A DNA stretch of 10,784 nt from Bacillota bacterium (GTDB lineage: Bacteria; Bacillota; Clostridia; Christensenellales; SZUA-584), in contig JAEWWC010000163.1 in the NCBI GenBank assembly GCA_023396555.1, positions 1 to 10,784 of the forward strand, read 5' to 3'. Position 1 is the stretch's first letter. Each line of letters begins with the position of its first letter. This document shows positions 1-7,857 of this stretch, piece after piece. The position numbers were made by a program, and so were the translations under genes. Below the pieces are notes generated by a model. That model worked only from the letters and a program-made list of their open reading frames with translations, was not told the origin of the DNA and ran no database searches.

Positions 1-1
1 G

Positions 2-913
2 ATCGGCAAGGGCTACACCGGCGTGCACGACATCGATGACGGCTGCATGCAGGGGCTGGAGGACTACATGAACATCGCGCCGGTGCACAACAGCGCCTAC
101 CTCGAAGCCATCCGCGCGTTCAAGGCGCTGCTGCCCGACATGCCGATGGTGGGAGTGTTCGAGCCGTTCTTCCACCGCACGATACCCGAGGAGGCGTACG
201 TATACGGCATCCCGCATGAGTGGGCGCAAGCGCACGGCATCCGCCGCTACGGTTACCACGGTGCGTCGCATCGGTTCGTGTCTGAAACGACGAAGAAGTA
301 TGGCAGCCCCAAACACGTCATCTCTTGCCATCTCGGCGGCAGCGGCTCCATCTGCGCCGTAAAGGACGGCGAATCACAGAACAACAGCTTCGGGTTCTCG
401 CTCCAAACTGGCGTGCAGCACAGCACGCGCACGGGCGACCTTGACCCGTTCATCCCCATCTACCTGCTGAAATCCGGTATGACGCTGGACGAGGTGTGGG
501 ACGGCCTTGTGAAACGCGGCGGCCTGCTCGGCATCTCCGGCGTCTCGGGTGACCTGCGGGACATTCAGGAAGCGGCTGCAGCGGGCAACGCACAGGCGCA
601 GCTGGCCATCGACGTGTACTGCCACGGCATTCGTAACTATATCGGCAGCTACTACGCGCAGCTGGGCGGCCTTGATCTGCTGGCCTTCACCGGCGGCATC
701 GGCGAGAACTCCGCGCTGGTGCGCCGCCTCGTGTGCGAGCCGCTCGCACACTTCGGCATCGTCCTCGACCCAGACAAAAACGACGCCTGCCGCGGCGACG
801 AGGCGGTGATTTCTGCCCCGGATTCGCGCGTCACGGTTGCTGTCATCCCCGCCAACGAGGAGCTGGTGCTCGCCCGCGAGGTGAACGCGCACATGGATGC
901 GAAGCTGGAATAA
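2..913 (+). CDS. ackA: Acetate/propionate kinase family protein, divergent, 5' truncated
   Basis: Acetokinase-family enzyme (ASKHA fold), normally interconverting acyl phosphate plus ADP with carboxylate plus ATP in the cytoplasm. The window cuts off the N-terminus: 303 residues are visible against about 400 in the family, so roughly 95 are missing and the start is outside. Visible family blocks are YGYHGASH (H180 by M. thermophila numbering), CHLGG (H208), STRTGDLDP (R241), FTGGIGENS and IPANEELVLAREV (E384). R175 is also kept. Two active-site blocks deviate: VFEPFFH has Glu (codon 161-163) where the family has Asp148 in VFDTAFH, and CHLGGSGS replaces CHLGNGSS, losing Asn211. The substrate could therefore be an acyl group other than acetate. 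High-GC codon use matches the host genes. It ends 14 nt before a hairpin repeat. Family assignment is firm; the exact substrate is inference. Confidence 0.88.
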   Translation: MGKGYTGVHDIDDGCMQGLEDYMNIAPVHNSAYLEAIRAFKALLPDMPMVGVFEPFFHRTIPEEAYVYGIPHEWAQAHGIRRYGYHGASHRFVSETTKKYGSPKHVISCHLGGSGSICAVKDGESQNNSFGFSLQTGVQHSTRTGDLDPFIPIYLLKSGMTLDEVWDGLVKRGGLLGISGVSGDLRDIQEAAAAGNAQAQLAIDVYCHGIRNYIGSYYAQLGGLDLLAFTGGIGENSALVRRLVCEPLAHFGIVLDPDKNDACRGDEAVISAPDSRVTVAVIPANEELVLAREVNAHMDAKLE

Positions 914-927
914 TGGATGCTTGTTTA

Positions 928-1024
928 TAAGACCGTGGAGGCTCTGCCTCCACACCACCGCCCAAGGGAAAATATCCCTTGGGAATCCCGTCAGGGAAAT
1001 GCTCCGCATCTCCTGACCGTCTTA
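928..1024 (+). repeat. Structured dispersed repeat, copy A (three hairpins)
   Basis: Most complete of three related copies in the window. It is bounded by a short inverted repeat TAAGAC (928-933) / GTCTTA (1019-1024). Hairpin 1 is 935-953 (GTGGAGGC, 3-nt loop, GCCTCCAC). The linker ACCACCG is 954-960. Hairpin 2 is 961-983 (CCCAAGGGA, 5-nt loop, TCCCTTGGG). Hairpin 3 is 990-1017 (GTCAGG/CCTGAC outer stem, ATGC/GCAT inner stem). It starts 14 nt after the kinase stop codon in the same orientation. No U-tract follows, so it is not a classical Rho-independent terminator. The match to the other copies is seen directly; the function is unknown. Confidence 0.85.
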
Positions 1025-1040
1025 ATATGTTATATATTAT
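1013..1040 (+). promoter_or_regulatory. Candidate sigma-70-type promoter for the orphan gene
   Basis: CTGACC at 1013-1018 (4/6 to TTGACA), a 16-bp spacer, and TATTAT at 1035-1040 (5/6 to TATAAT) lie 50-78 bp upstream of the start at 1091. The -35 element overlaps the 3' end of repeat copy A. AT-rich sequence gives such matches by chance, so this is weak. Confidence 0.3.
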
Positions 1041-1090
1041 GCCAAAAAGAGCATCCCCGACTATCCCATAATATTCATTTGGAGGTTAAA

Positions 1091-1876
1091 ATGCTGGGTG
1101 CTGTTGATCAGTTGGTTTCTCTTGTTTCTTATGGAAATGACGCACTCTATACTGGCCATACTAATACGGAATTTTTGAATCACCCTAATTATGATTTTGC
1201 CAACAAAAGTATTGGGATTACAGGTAAAAGATATTTTAATAACGAAACGCAAAAGCAATTAGTGGATAACCCAAATATGTGGTTTGAACAACTTATAAAA
1301 GAAAAATGCACAAAGTTAAGGCTGCTTTTTCGCCCATCACCCATGGATAAACCGAGCTTTACTCAAGTTGGGTATGATGAGGGCGGAAAATGGTTTGTAA
1401 AAGCTGTATATGAAGGCTACTCCGATTACTGGATACTTTCAGGCTTCAGTCACTATCAATATGTAAATACGGAAACGCATAACAATGTTTCTGATACAAT
1501 ATCGGAAGACCAACTTATAGACCTAAAAACTCAATTAGCAGAAACTCTCAATGATATTGCCGAATTTGCAAAAGAAATCAGCAATAACAGACGGGCTCCA
1601 TGGCGTCCTTTCGTCGAAGTCCAAAAAATATTGGAAAGCCCTGAACCGTACAATAGCTATTATTATAAAGATATATTGGTTAATAAGAATTATACCCTGT
1701 TAGCTTTGCAGATTTTCTTTTGCGCAGCAAACGCATGGTGCTTTAATGGAATGGGTTCCTGGGCAGACATAGGTGGATTTTCCGATCCAGAGTATAATAA
1801 TCGATATTTTAATTTAACAGAGCAGCTATATCTGGCGGTCTGTAGGGCTATAACTGCTTCAATAAATTCTTATTAA
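1091..1876 (+). CDS. Hypothetical protein, AT-rich orphan gene (261 aa)
   Basis: I do not recognise a named family. The start at 1091 is set by an ideal GGAGGT at 1081-1086, 4 nt before ATG. The frame is open further upstream, but that part is only the hairpin repeat. The 261-residue product has no signal peptide or clear membrane segment and is rich in Tyr, Trp, Phe and Asn. Two blocks look like conserved motifs: KWFVKAVYEGYSDYW at about residues 100-114, and NAWCFNGMGSWADIGGF at about 214-230. Between them, at about 138-165, lies a charged, probably helical stretch. Sampled lines are 28-35% GC against about 60% in flanking genes, and codon use is A/T-ending, which points to recent horizontal acquisition. 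It stands alone, convergent with the next gene and flanked by inverted copies of the repeat. A role in defence, immunity or regulation is possible but unsupported. Confidence 0.8.
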   Translation: MLGAVDQLVSLVSYGNDALYTGHTNTEFLNHPNYDFANKSIGITGKRYFNNETQKQLVDNPNMWFEQLIKEKCTKLRLLFRPSPMDKPSFTQVGYDEGGKWFVKAVYEGYSDYWILSGFSHYQYVNTETHNNVSDTISEDQLIDLKTQLAETLNDIAEFAKEISNNRRAPWRPFVEVQKILESPEPYNSYYYKDILVNKNYTLLALQIFFCAANAWCFNGMGSWADIGGFSDPEYNNRYFNLTEQLYLAVCRAITASINSY

Positions 1877-1925
1877 TCTTTATGTTGCTACCAAGAAAAT
1901 ATCCTGATGCAAACGGAAGGTCAAA

Positions 1926-1988
1926 TAGGATTCTTAAGGGACGCGTTCCTTAACGGTGGTGCGGAGGCAGCGCCTCCGCGACCTTAAT
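1926..1988 (-). repeat. Structured dispersed repeat, copy C (shortened)
   Basis: Read on the minus strand it matches copies A and B in order. It starts ATTAAGGTC, followed by hairpin 1 (1961-1979; arms GCGGAGGC and GCCTCCGC, 3-nt loop), the ACCACCG linker (1954-1960) and hairpin 2 (about 1934-1953; TTAAGG-type arms with one imperfect pair). It then has GAATCC and loses similarity. No counterpart of hairpin 3 is visible beyond 1926, where the AT-rich segment begins. It starts 12 nt after the stop codon of the minus-strand gene ending at 2001, in the same orientation as that gene, and is inverted relative to copy A. Confidence 0.8.
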
Positions 1989-2000
1989 CCCTAGCTCTCA

Positions 2001-4391
2001 CTACTCCTGTTCAGGTTCCGCCTCTTCCTGAGGTTTTTTCAGTATCCGCCGCACCATGTCGGTATACCTCTCGCACAGCTCCGATGCGAACTCCTCGGTG
2101 TCGGCCTCAGTGCGGATGATGATGGTTGGCCTTGTCGCGTGCGGGCAGATATATCCGTAGCCGCCAGCGACGTCCAGGCGCAGGCCTTCGCTGGCCGTCG
2201 CACCGCCTTGGGCGTATACTCCGCCGATCACGCGTCCGATGTCCTCCCAGTTACAGCCCACCGCCTTTACCTTCATGTGCGACGGCTCGATCATCGCGCC
2301 GATCTCGCTGGCCGACAAGCCGGTGCGTGCCAGATGCTCCGCAAACCGGCACAGCATGAACACGCCGTCATACAGCACCCGTCGAGCGTCCACCGACAGC
2401 GACGCCGCGGCTTCCTCTTCGGACGTGAACGAGTATGTCAGACCCAGTATGTCCGCCATCGCCACTACGGCGCGCGTCACGCCGGATGGCAGGCTGATCT
2501 CACTGCCCGATAGCGTATTCATCACCAGATAGTACGCGAGTGTGCGGCAGTCTTCCGGGCCCAGCACACGCCCGTCCGGCAAGTGCAGCGTGCCCACCTG
2601 GCCGTTTTTGGACATGCGCACGCCGAACGCCGCTTCCTCGGCCTGCACCACACGGCCGACCGCTTCCCCGTGAAACCGGCTGACGCGCGCGCCACACGCC
2701 TCCAGCGCTTTGGCCGCCAATGCATCCGCGTCCCGTCCTCCGGCAACGACTGCCTTCAGCCCCGCTGCCCTCACCGCGCTCCAATCCACCTTCTGGCTGA
2801 TGGTGCTTAGGTAGAACCGCTCCGCGAGGTCCACCCATGTCCGCTCGCCCGTCTCGGGGCAGGAAAGCTGCTCGCCCTGCGCGAAATATTTGGCCTCTAT
2901 CTTGCGGCGCGTCTGCTTGGAAAGCATAAACAGCTCCGGCTCAAACAGGTCCACGTACATCTTCTGCTTGTGCGCGTGCAGCATAATGCACAGTCCCGCG
3001 TCCAGCGTCTGCGCCAGCTGCGCGCAAACGGGCCGCAGCACGCTCTTCATCGCCAGCACGTCCGCGCCGCTCATCGTCAGCATGCCCTCCGCCTGCCGAA
3101 GCGCCGCGCAGCACAGCGGGCTGCCGTCGGTGCAGACCGCCACGCGCTTTCCCGACATGTGCTCCGCCACTGCGCCGAATATCTTTGCCAGCCGCAGCGG
3201 CGTCAGGTCCACGCCGATGTCGCCCACCAAGCCGCCGCGCCCGATGAAGCCGGTGCGTTCACCGCTGCCCCAAACGATGTTCTCGCCCACCACCGCGCCG
3301 ATGGAAATCTGCTTCTCCGGCCATATGCGCACACGGGGCGACACGCGGCTCTCACCGGAGAGTGCGCTCCGCTCACCCACTACGGCGCCCTCATAAACGC
3401 TGGCCCGCTCGCCCACCGCGCTGTTTGCCGCCACCACGCAGCCGGACAGCTTGGCGTGCCGTCCGATGCGCGTATCCTTGTGCAGCACGCAGCGTTTGAG
3501 GTTGGCGTACGCGCCTACGCGCGAGCCTGCGCCCACGCAGGCGTACCGGCCAATCTTCGCGCCGTCGCCGATCACCGCCCCCGCGCCGATAAACCCGGGC
3601 GACTGTATCAGCGCCGAGTTGCTGATGGACGCGCCCTCGCCCACCCATATGCCGCCCGCGTTGCGGCCCGGAATGTCCACCTGTACAGCGCCTTTGAGTA
3701 TGTCCTCATGTGCCCTGATGTAGCTTTCGATGTTTCCGACGTCGCACCAGTAACCGTCTGCCACCCAGCCGTATATCGGCATCCCCTTGCTCATCATCAG
3801 CGGGAACACGTTCTTGGCGAAATCGAACTGCGTCCGGTCAGGGATCAAATCAAGCACTTCAGGCTCCAGCACATAGATGCCCGTATTTACGGTATCCGAG
3901 AACACGTCCTCCCAGCCCGGCTTCTCCACGAACCGCTCCACGCCGCCCTCACCCGACGTGATCACCACGCCGTATTCCAGCGGGCTGCCCAGCCGTTTGA
4001 GGACGATAGTCGCCATCGCGCCGCCCTCCTTATGCGCCTGCACTGCCGCCGTGAGGTCGATGTCCGTCAGCGCGTCGCCGCTCACGATCAAAAAAGTGCC
4101 GTCGATAAACGGCGCGGCGTTCTTCACGCTGCCCGCCGTCCCGAGCGGCACATCTTCGACGAAGAATTCCATATGTACGTTCTGCGGCTTGTTGTCCTCA
4201 AACCAGTCGGTGACGACGGACGGCAGGTAGCCGAGCGTCAGCGCCATTTCCGAAATGCCGTGGCGCAAAAGATGCTCGGTTACGTAAGCGAGCATCGGTT
4301 TGTCGAGAAGGGTCACCATGGGTTTGGGGACGGCGCACGTGAGCGGACGAAGGCGCGTGCCTTCTCCGCCGGCCATTACGATTGCTTTCAT
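2001..4391 (-). CDS. Sugar-1-phosphate nucleotidyltransferase / beta-helix / degenerate phosphohexomutase fusion
   Basis: A 796-aa cytoplasmic three-part protein. Residues 1-235 are a nucleotidyltransferase: MKAIVMAGGEGTRLRPLT is the nucleotide-binding signature, then VPKPM, PLGTAGSV, VSGDALTDID (metal-binding Asp), FVEKP and WCDVGN. Residues 240-375 are left-handed beta-helix hexapeptides (IGAGAVIGDGAKIGRYACVGAG and similar). Residues 380-780 resemble the alpha-D-phosphohexomutase fold, but the catalytic-serine loop (family TASHNP) reads LHAHKQK at about 471-477 and the phosphate loop (family RPSGTEP) reads CPHATRP near the C-terminus. The mutase part is thus probably inactive. The likely reaction is NTP plus sugar-1-phosphate to NDP-sugar (mannose-1-phosphate guanylyltransferase or glucose-1-phosphate class) for cell-surface glycans; substrate unknown. 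The ATG at 4391 follows GGGAG with 10-nt spacing. It is monocistronic, ending beside repeat copy C. Confidence 0.85.
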   Translation of the reverse strand: MKAIVMAGGEGTRLRPLTCAVPKPMVTLLDKPMLAYVTEHLLRHGISEMALTLGYLPSVVTDWFEDNKPQNVHMEFFVEDVPLGTAGSVKNAAPFIDGTFLIVSGDALTDIDLTAAVQAHKEGGAMATIVLKRLGSPLEYGVVITSGEGGVERFVEKPGWEDVFSDTVNTGIYVLEPEVLDLIPDRTQFDFAKNVFPLMMSKGMPIYGWVADGYWCDVGNIESYIRAHEDILKGAVQVDIPGRNAGGIWVGEGASISNSALIQSPGFIGAGAVIGDGAKIGRYACVGAGSRVGAYANLKRCVLHKDTRIGRHAKLSGCVVAANSAVGERASVYEGAVVGERSALSGESRVSPRVRIWPEKQISIGAVVGENIVWGSGERTGFIGRGGLVGDIGVDLTPLRLAKIFGAVAEHMSGKRVAVCTDGSPLCCAALRQAEGMLTMSGADVLAMKSVLRPVCAQLAQTLDAGLCIMLHAHKQKMYVDLFEPELFMLSKQTRRKIEAKYFAQGEQLSCPETGERTWVDLAERFYLSTISQKVDWSAVRAAGLKAVVAGGRDADALAAKALEACGARVSRFHGEAVGRVVQAEEAAFGVRMSKNGQVGTLHLPDGRVLGPEDCRTLAYYLVMNTLSGSEISLPSGVTRAVVAMADILGLTYSFTSEEEAAASLSVDARRVLYDGVFMLCRFAEHLARTGLSASEIGAMIEPSHMKVKAVGCNWEDIGRVIGGVYAQGGATASEGLRLDVAGGYGYICPHATRPTIIIRTEADTEEFASELCERYTDMVRRILKKPQEEAEPEQE

Positions 4392-4468
4392 AAGTCATGC
4401 TCTCCCGCGATAAAAAGGATAGCATTATTATGCGCATCGGTTCTGTCGGCTATTCGGCATTCGTATTT

Positions 4469-4558
4469 TAAGACCTTGGAGGCCCTGCCTCCAAACCACC
4501 GCTTAAGGGATACATCCCTTAAGAATCCCATCGGGAAAATGCCGTCGGCATTTTCGTA
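4469..4558 (+). repeat. Structured dispersed repeat, copy B
   Basis: Starts TAAGACC like copy A. Hairpin 1 is 4476-4494 (TTGGAGGC, 3-nt loop, GCCTCCAA). The linker ACCACCG is 4495-4501. Hairpin 2 is 4502-4523 (CTTAAGGGA, TACA loop, TCCCTTAAG). Hairpin 3 is 4535-4555 (GAAAATGCC, GTC loop, GGCATTTTC). It lies between the hslU terminator and the start of the minus-strand fusion gene and is antisense to both, so unlike A and C it does not directly follow a stop codon on its own strand. Confidence 0.85.
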
Positions 4559-4584
4559 TTCTTTTATTAATGCCCTTTACCCAT

Positions 4585-4623
4585 ACAAAATATAAAAGGA
4601 GCAGCCCATTTCTCGGCTGCTCC
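4585..4623 (-). terminator. Rho-independent terminator of the topA-hslU operon
   Basis: On the minus strand a perfect 9-bp stem (GGAGCAGCC / GGCTGCTCC, 4598-4606 with 4615-4623) with an 8-nt loop is followed by TTTTATATTTT. It begins 12 nt after the hslU stop codon. Confidence 0.9.
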
Positions 4624-4635
4624 TCGTTGTTAATC

Positions 4636-6009
<1,374 letters not shown>

Positions 6010-6011
6010 GT

Positions 6012-6542
6012 TTATACCTCCTCCACCGTGATGCGGTCGTTGGTGAACACGCATATCTGCCCGGCGATGGTGATGGCCTTGGTGGCGATCTCCTTGGCGG
6101 ACAGCTCCGTATTCTCTTTGAGCGCCTTGGCCGCAGCCATGGCGTACATGCCGCCCGAACCGATGGCCGCGATGTCATCGTCCGGCAGTATCACCTCGCC
6201 GCTGCCCGACACCACCAGCAGCTCATCCTTGTCCGCCGCTATCAGCATGGCCTCCAGCTTGCGCAGTATCTTGTCGCTGCGCCATTCCTGCGCCAGCTCC
6301 ACCGCCGCGCGTTGCAGGCTGCCGCTGTACTGCTCCAGCTTGGCCTCGAACCGCTCGCACAGCGTGAAGGCATCCGCCACCGAACCCGCAAACCCCACGA
6401 CGACCTTGTCGTTATACAGCCGCCGTACCTTCTTCGCGTTGTGCTTCATGATCGTATTCTGTCCGAATGTCACCTGTCCGTCGCCCGCGACGGCGCACTG
6501 TCCGTTCCGCCGTACTGCAACGATTGTGGTCGCTTCCATCAT
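6012..6542 (-). CDS. hslV: ATP-dependent protease peptidase subunit HslV (ClpQ)
   Basis: Threonine peptidase of the proteasome beta-type fold, forming a double hexamer capped by HslU. It is 176 residues, the normal size. Visible motifs are ATTIVAVRRNG at 4-14 with the nucleophile candidate Thr5, AGDGQVTFGQ near 19-28, KVRRLY, VGFAGSVADAF, EWRSDK and AIGSGGMYA. Four residues (MMEA) precede the Thr pair, instead of the single Met in proteobacterial HslV. B. subtilis ClpQ likewise has a short leader before ATTI, so a small propeptide must be removed or a different residue used. Two adjacent ATGs (6542 and 6539) are possible; GGAG lies 6 or 9 nt upstream, inside the end of trmFO. The stop of trmFO and the start are 1 nt apart, which suggests translational coupling. 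Confidence 0.96.
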   Translation of the reverse strand: MMEATTIVAVRRNGQCAVAGDGQVTFGQNTIMKHNAKKVRRLYNDKVVVGFAGSVADAFTLCERFEAKLEQYSGSLQRAAVELAQEWRSDKILRKLEAMLIAADKDELLVVSGSGEVILPDDDIAAIGSGGMYAMAAAKALKENTELSAKEIATKAITIAGQICVFTNDRITVEEV

Positions 6543-6543
6543 A

Positions 6544-7857
6544 TCATACTCCTTTGCATGCAGCCGCGACGCCGCGCACTTCCGCCAGCGCCCGCTCGGC
6601 CACCATCCGCTTCCTCTCGCTTTTCGCCTTTGCTTCTATTGTATTGATCAGACCGTATGTGATATTCATCGGCTGAAAATCCGCCCCAGCATAGCCGGAA
6701 ACATAAGCTGACAGCGCCCCTATCGCAGTATCCTGCGAAAATTCCGGACGCGCCTGTCCCAGAACGTCACATGCGGCGCACAGCCCCGCCAGCAATCCGG
6801 AAGCCGCGCTCTCCACATACCCTTCCACGCCGGAGATCTGCCCCGCGAGATACAGCCCGGACCTTGCCTTGCACTCGTAATGCCGGTTCAGCACCTTGGG
6901 GCCGTTCACGAACGCGTTTTTGTGCATCACGCCGTACCGCGCGTACTCCGCGTGCTCCAAGCCGGGTATCATGCCGAACACGCGCCGCTGCTCGCCGAAC
7001 TTCAGATGCGTCTGAAACCCGACGAGGTTGTACATCCGCCCCTCGTTGTCCTCACGCCGCAGCTGCACAACGGCGTACGGTTTCGTCCCGTCCGGCATGG
7101 TGAGCCCCACCGGCTTCAACGGCCCGTATCGCAGCGTGTCCACGCCGCGCCGTGCCATCGTCTCCACCGGCATGCAGCCCTCAAACACCTTATCGTCCTC
7201 AAAGCCATGCAGCTGCGCCGCTTCGGCCTTGACTAATTCCTCCCAGAACGCATGATACTGTGCCCTGTCCATCGGGCAGTTCAGGTAGTCATCCCCGCTG
7301 CCCTTTCCGTACCGCGATGCGAAATACGCCTTGTCCATGTCGATGGATTCCGCCGTCACGATGGGCGCTGCCGCGTCGAAGAACGACAAAAAGCCGTCCG
7401 CGATCCCGCCGATGGCCTGCGCTAAAGCGCCCTCCACCAGCGGCCCCGGCGCTGCTATGGTCATGCCGTCGTCCGGCAGCGAGGTCACCTCGCCGCGCAC
7501 GACCTCAATGTTCTCATGTTGTGCCAGCGCTTCCGTGATATACCACGAGAACGCCTCCCGGTCCACCGCCAGCGCGCCGCCCGCGGGCACACTGGTCGCA
7601 TCCGCCGCCCGCATGACGAGCGAGTCCAACTCGCGCATCTCCTGCTTGAGGAGCCCCACCGCGCTCTCGATGCCGGCGGCCCGCAGCGAGTTGGAGCACA
7701 CCAGCTCCGCGAAGCCCGCCAGCTTGTGCGCCGGTGAACGCTTGTCCGGCTTCTGCTCGAAAAGCCGTACCTTCACGCCGCGGCGCGCCAACTGCCAGGC
7801 CGCCTCGCTGCCCGCCAGCCCCGCGCCGATCACGGTCACGCTATTCTTCACCGCCAT
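6544..7857 (-). CDS. trmFO: TrmFO, folate/FAD-dependent tRNA (uracil-54-C5)-methyltransferase
   Basis: Makes 5-methyluridine at position 54 of the tRNA T-loop, using methylene-tetrahydrofolate as carbon donor and FADH2 as reductant. The 437 residues match the family length. Visible features are the FAD dinucleotide-binding GAGLAGSEAA at 11-20, ELVCSNSLR with Cys54, and FEGCMPVE with Cys228, corresponding to the catalytic Cys53 and Cys226 of B. subtilis TrmFO. GRMYNLVGFQTHLKFGEQ, AGQISGVEGYVESAASG and FQPMNITYGL are further family signatures. Its start overlaps the end of topA by 17 nt, with only a weak AAGG upstream, so it probably depends on coupling to topA translation. In B. subtilis a xerC-like gene (codV) separates trmFO from the hslV homologue; here they are adjacent. 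Confidence 0.97.
   Translation of the reverse strand: MAVKNSVTVIGAGLAGSEAAWQLARRGVKVRLFEQKPDKRSPAHKLAGFAELVCSNSLRAAGIESAVGLLKQEMRELDSLVMRAADATSVPAGGALAVDREAFSWYITEALAQHENIEVVRGEVTSLPDDGMTIAAPGPLVEGALAQAIGGIADGFLSFFDAAAPIVTAESIDMDKAYFASRYGKGSGDDYLNCPMDRAQYHAFWEELVKAEAAQLHGFEDDKVFEGCMPVETMARRGVDTLRYGPLKPVGLTMPDGTKPYAVVQLRREDNEGRMYNLVGFQTHLKFGEQRRVFGMIPGLEHAEYARYGVMHKNAFVNGPKVLNRHYECKARSGLYLAGQISGVEGYVESAASGLLAGLCAACDVLGQARPEFSQDTAIGALSAYVSGYAGADFQPMNITYGLINTIEAKAKSERKRMVAERALAEVRGVAAACKGV

Noticed and set aside
928..1024. Repeat copies as ordinary Rho-independent terminators
   Set aside because: The hairpins are strong but none is followed by a U-tract, and copy B is antisense to both neighbouring genes.
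917..1090. Open upstream extension of the orphan gene frame to 917
   Set aside because: This stretch is the hairpin repeat, and the GGAGGT at 1081-1086 clearly sets the start at 1091.
2970..4595. Long open frame (541 codons) opposite the nucleotidyltransferase fusion
   Set aside because: His/Arg/Ala-rich product without motifs; it is a shadow of GC-rich codon use in the true gene on the other strand.
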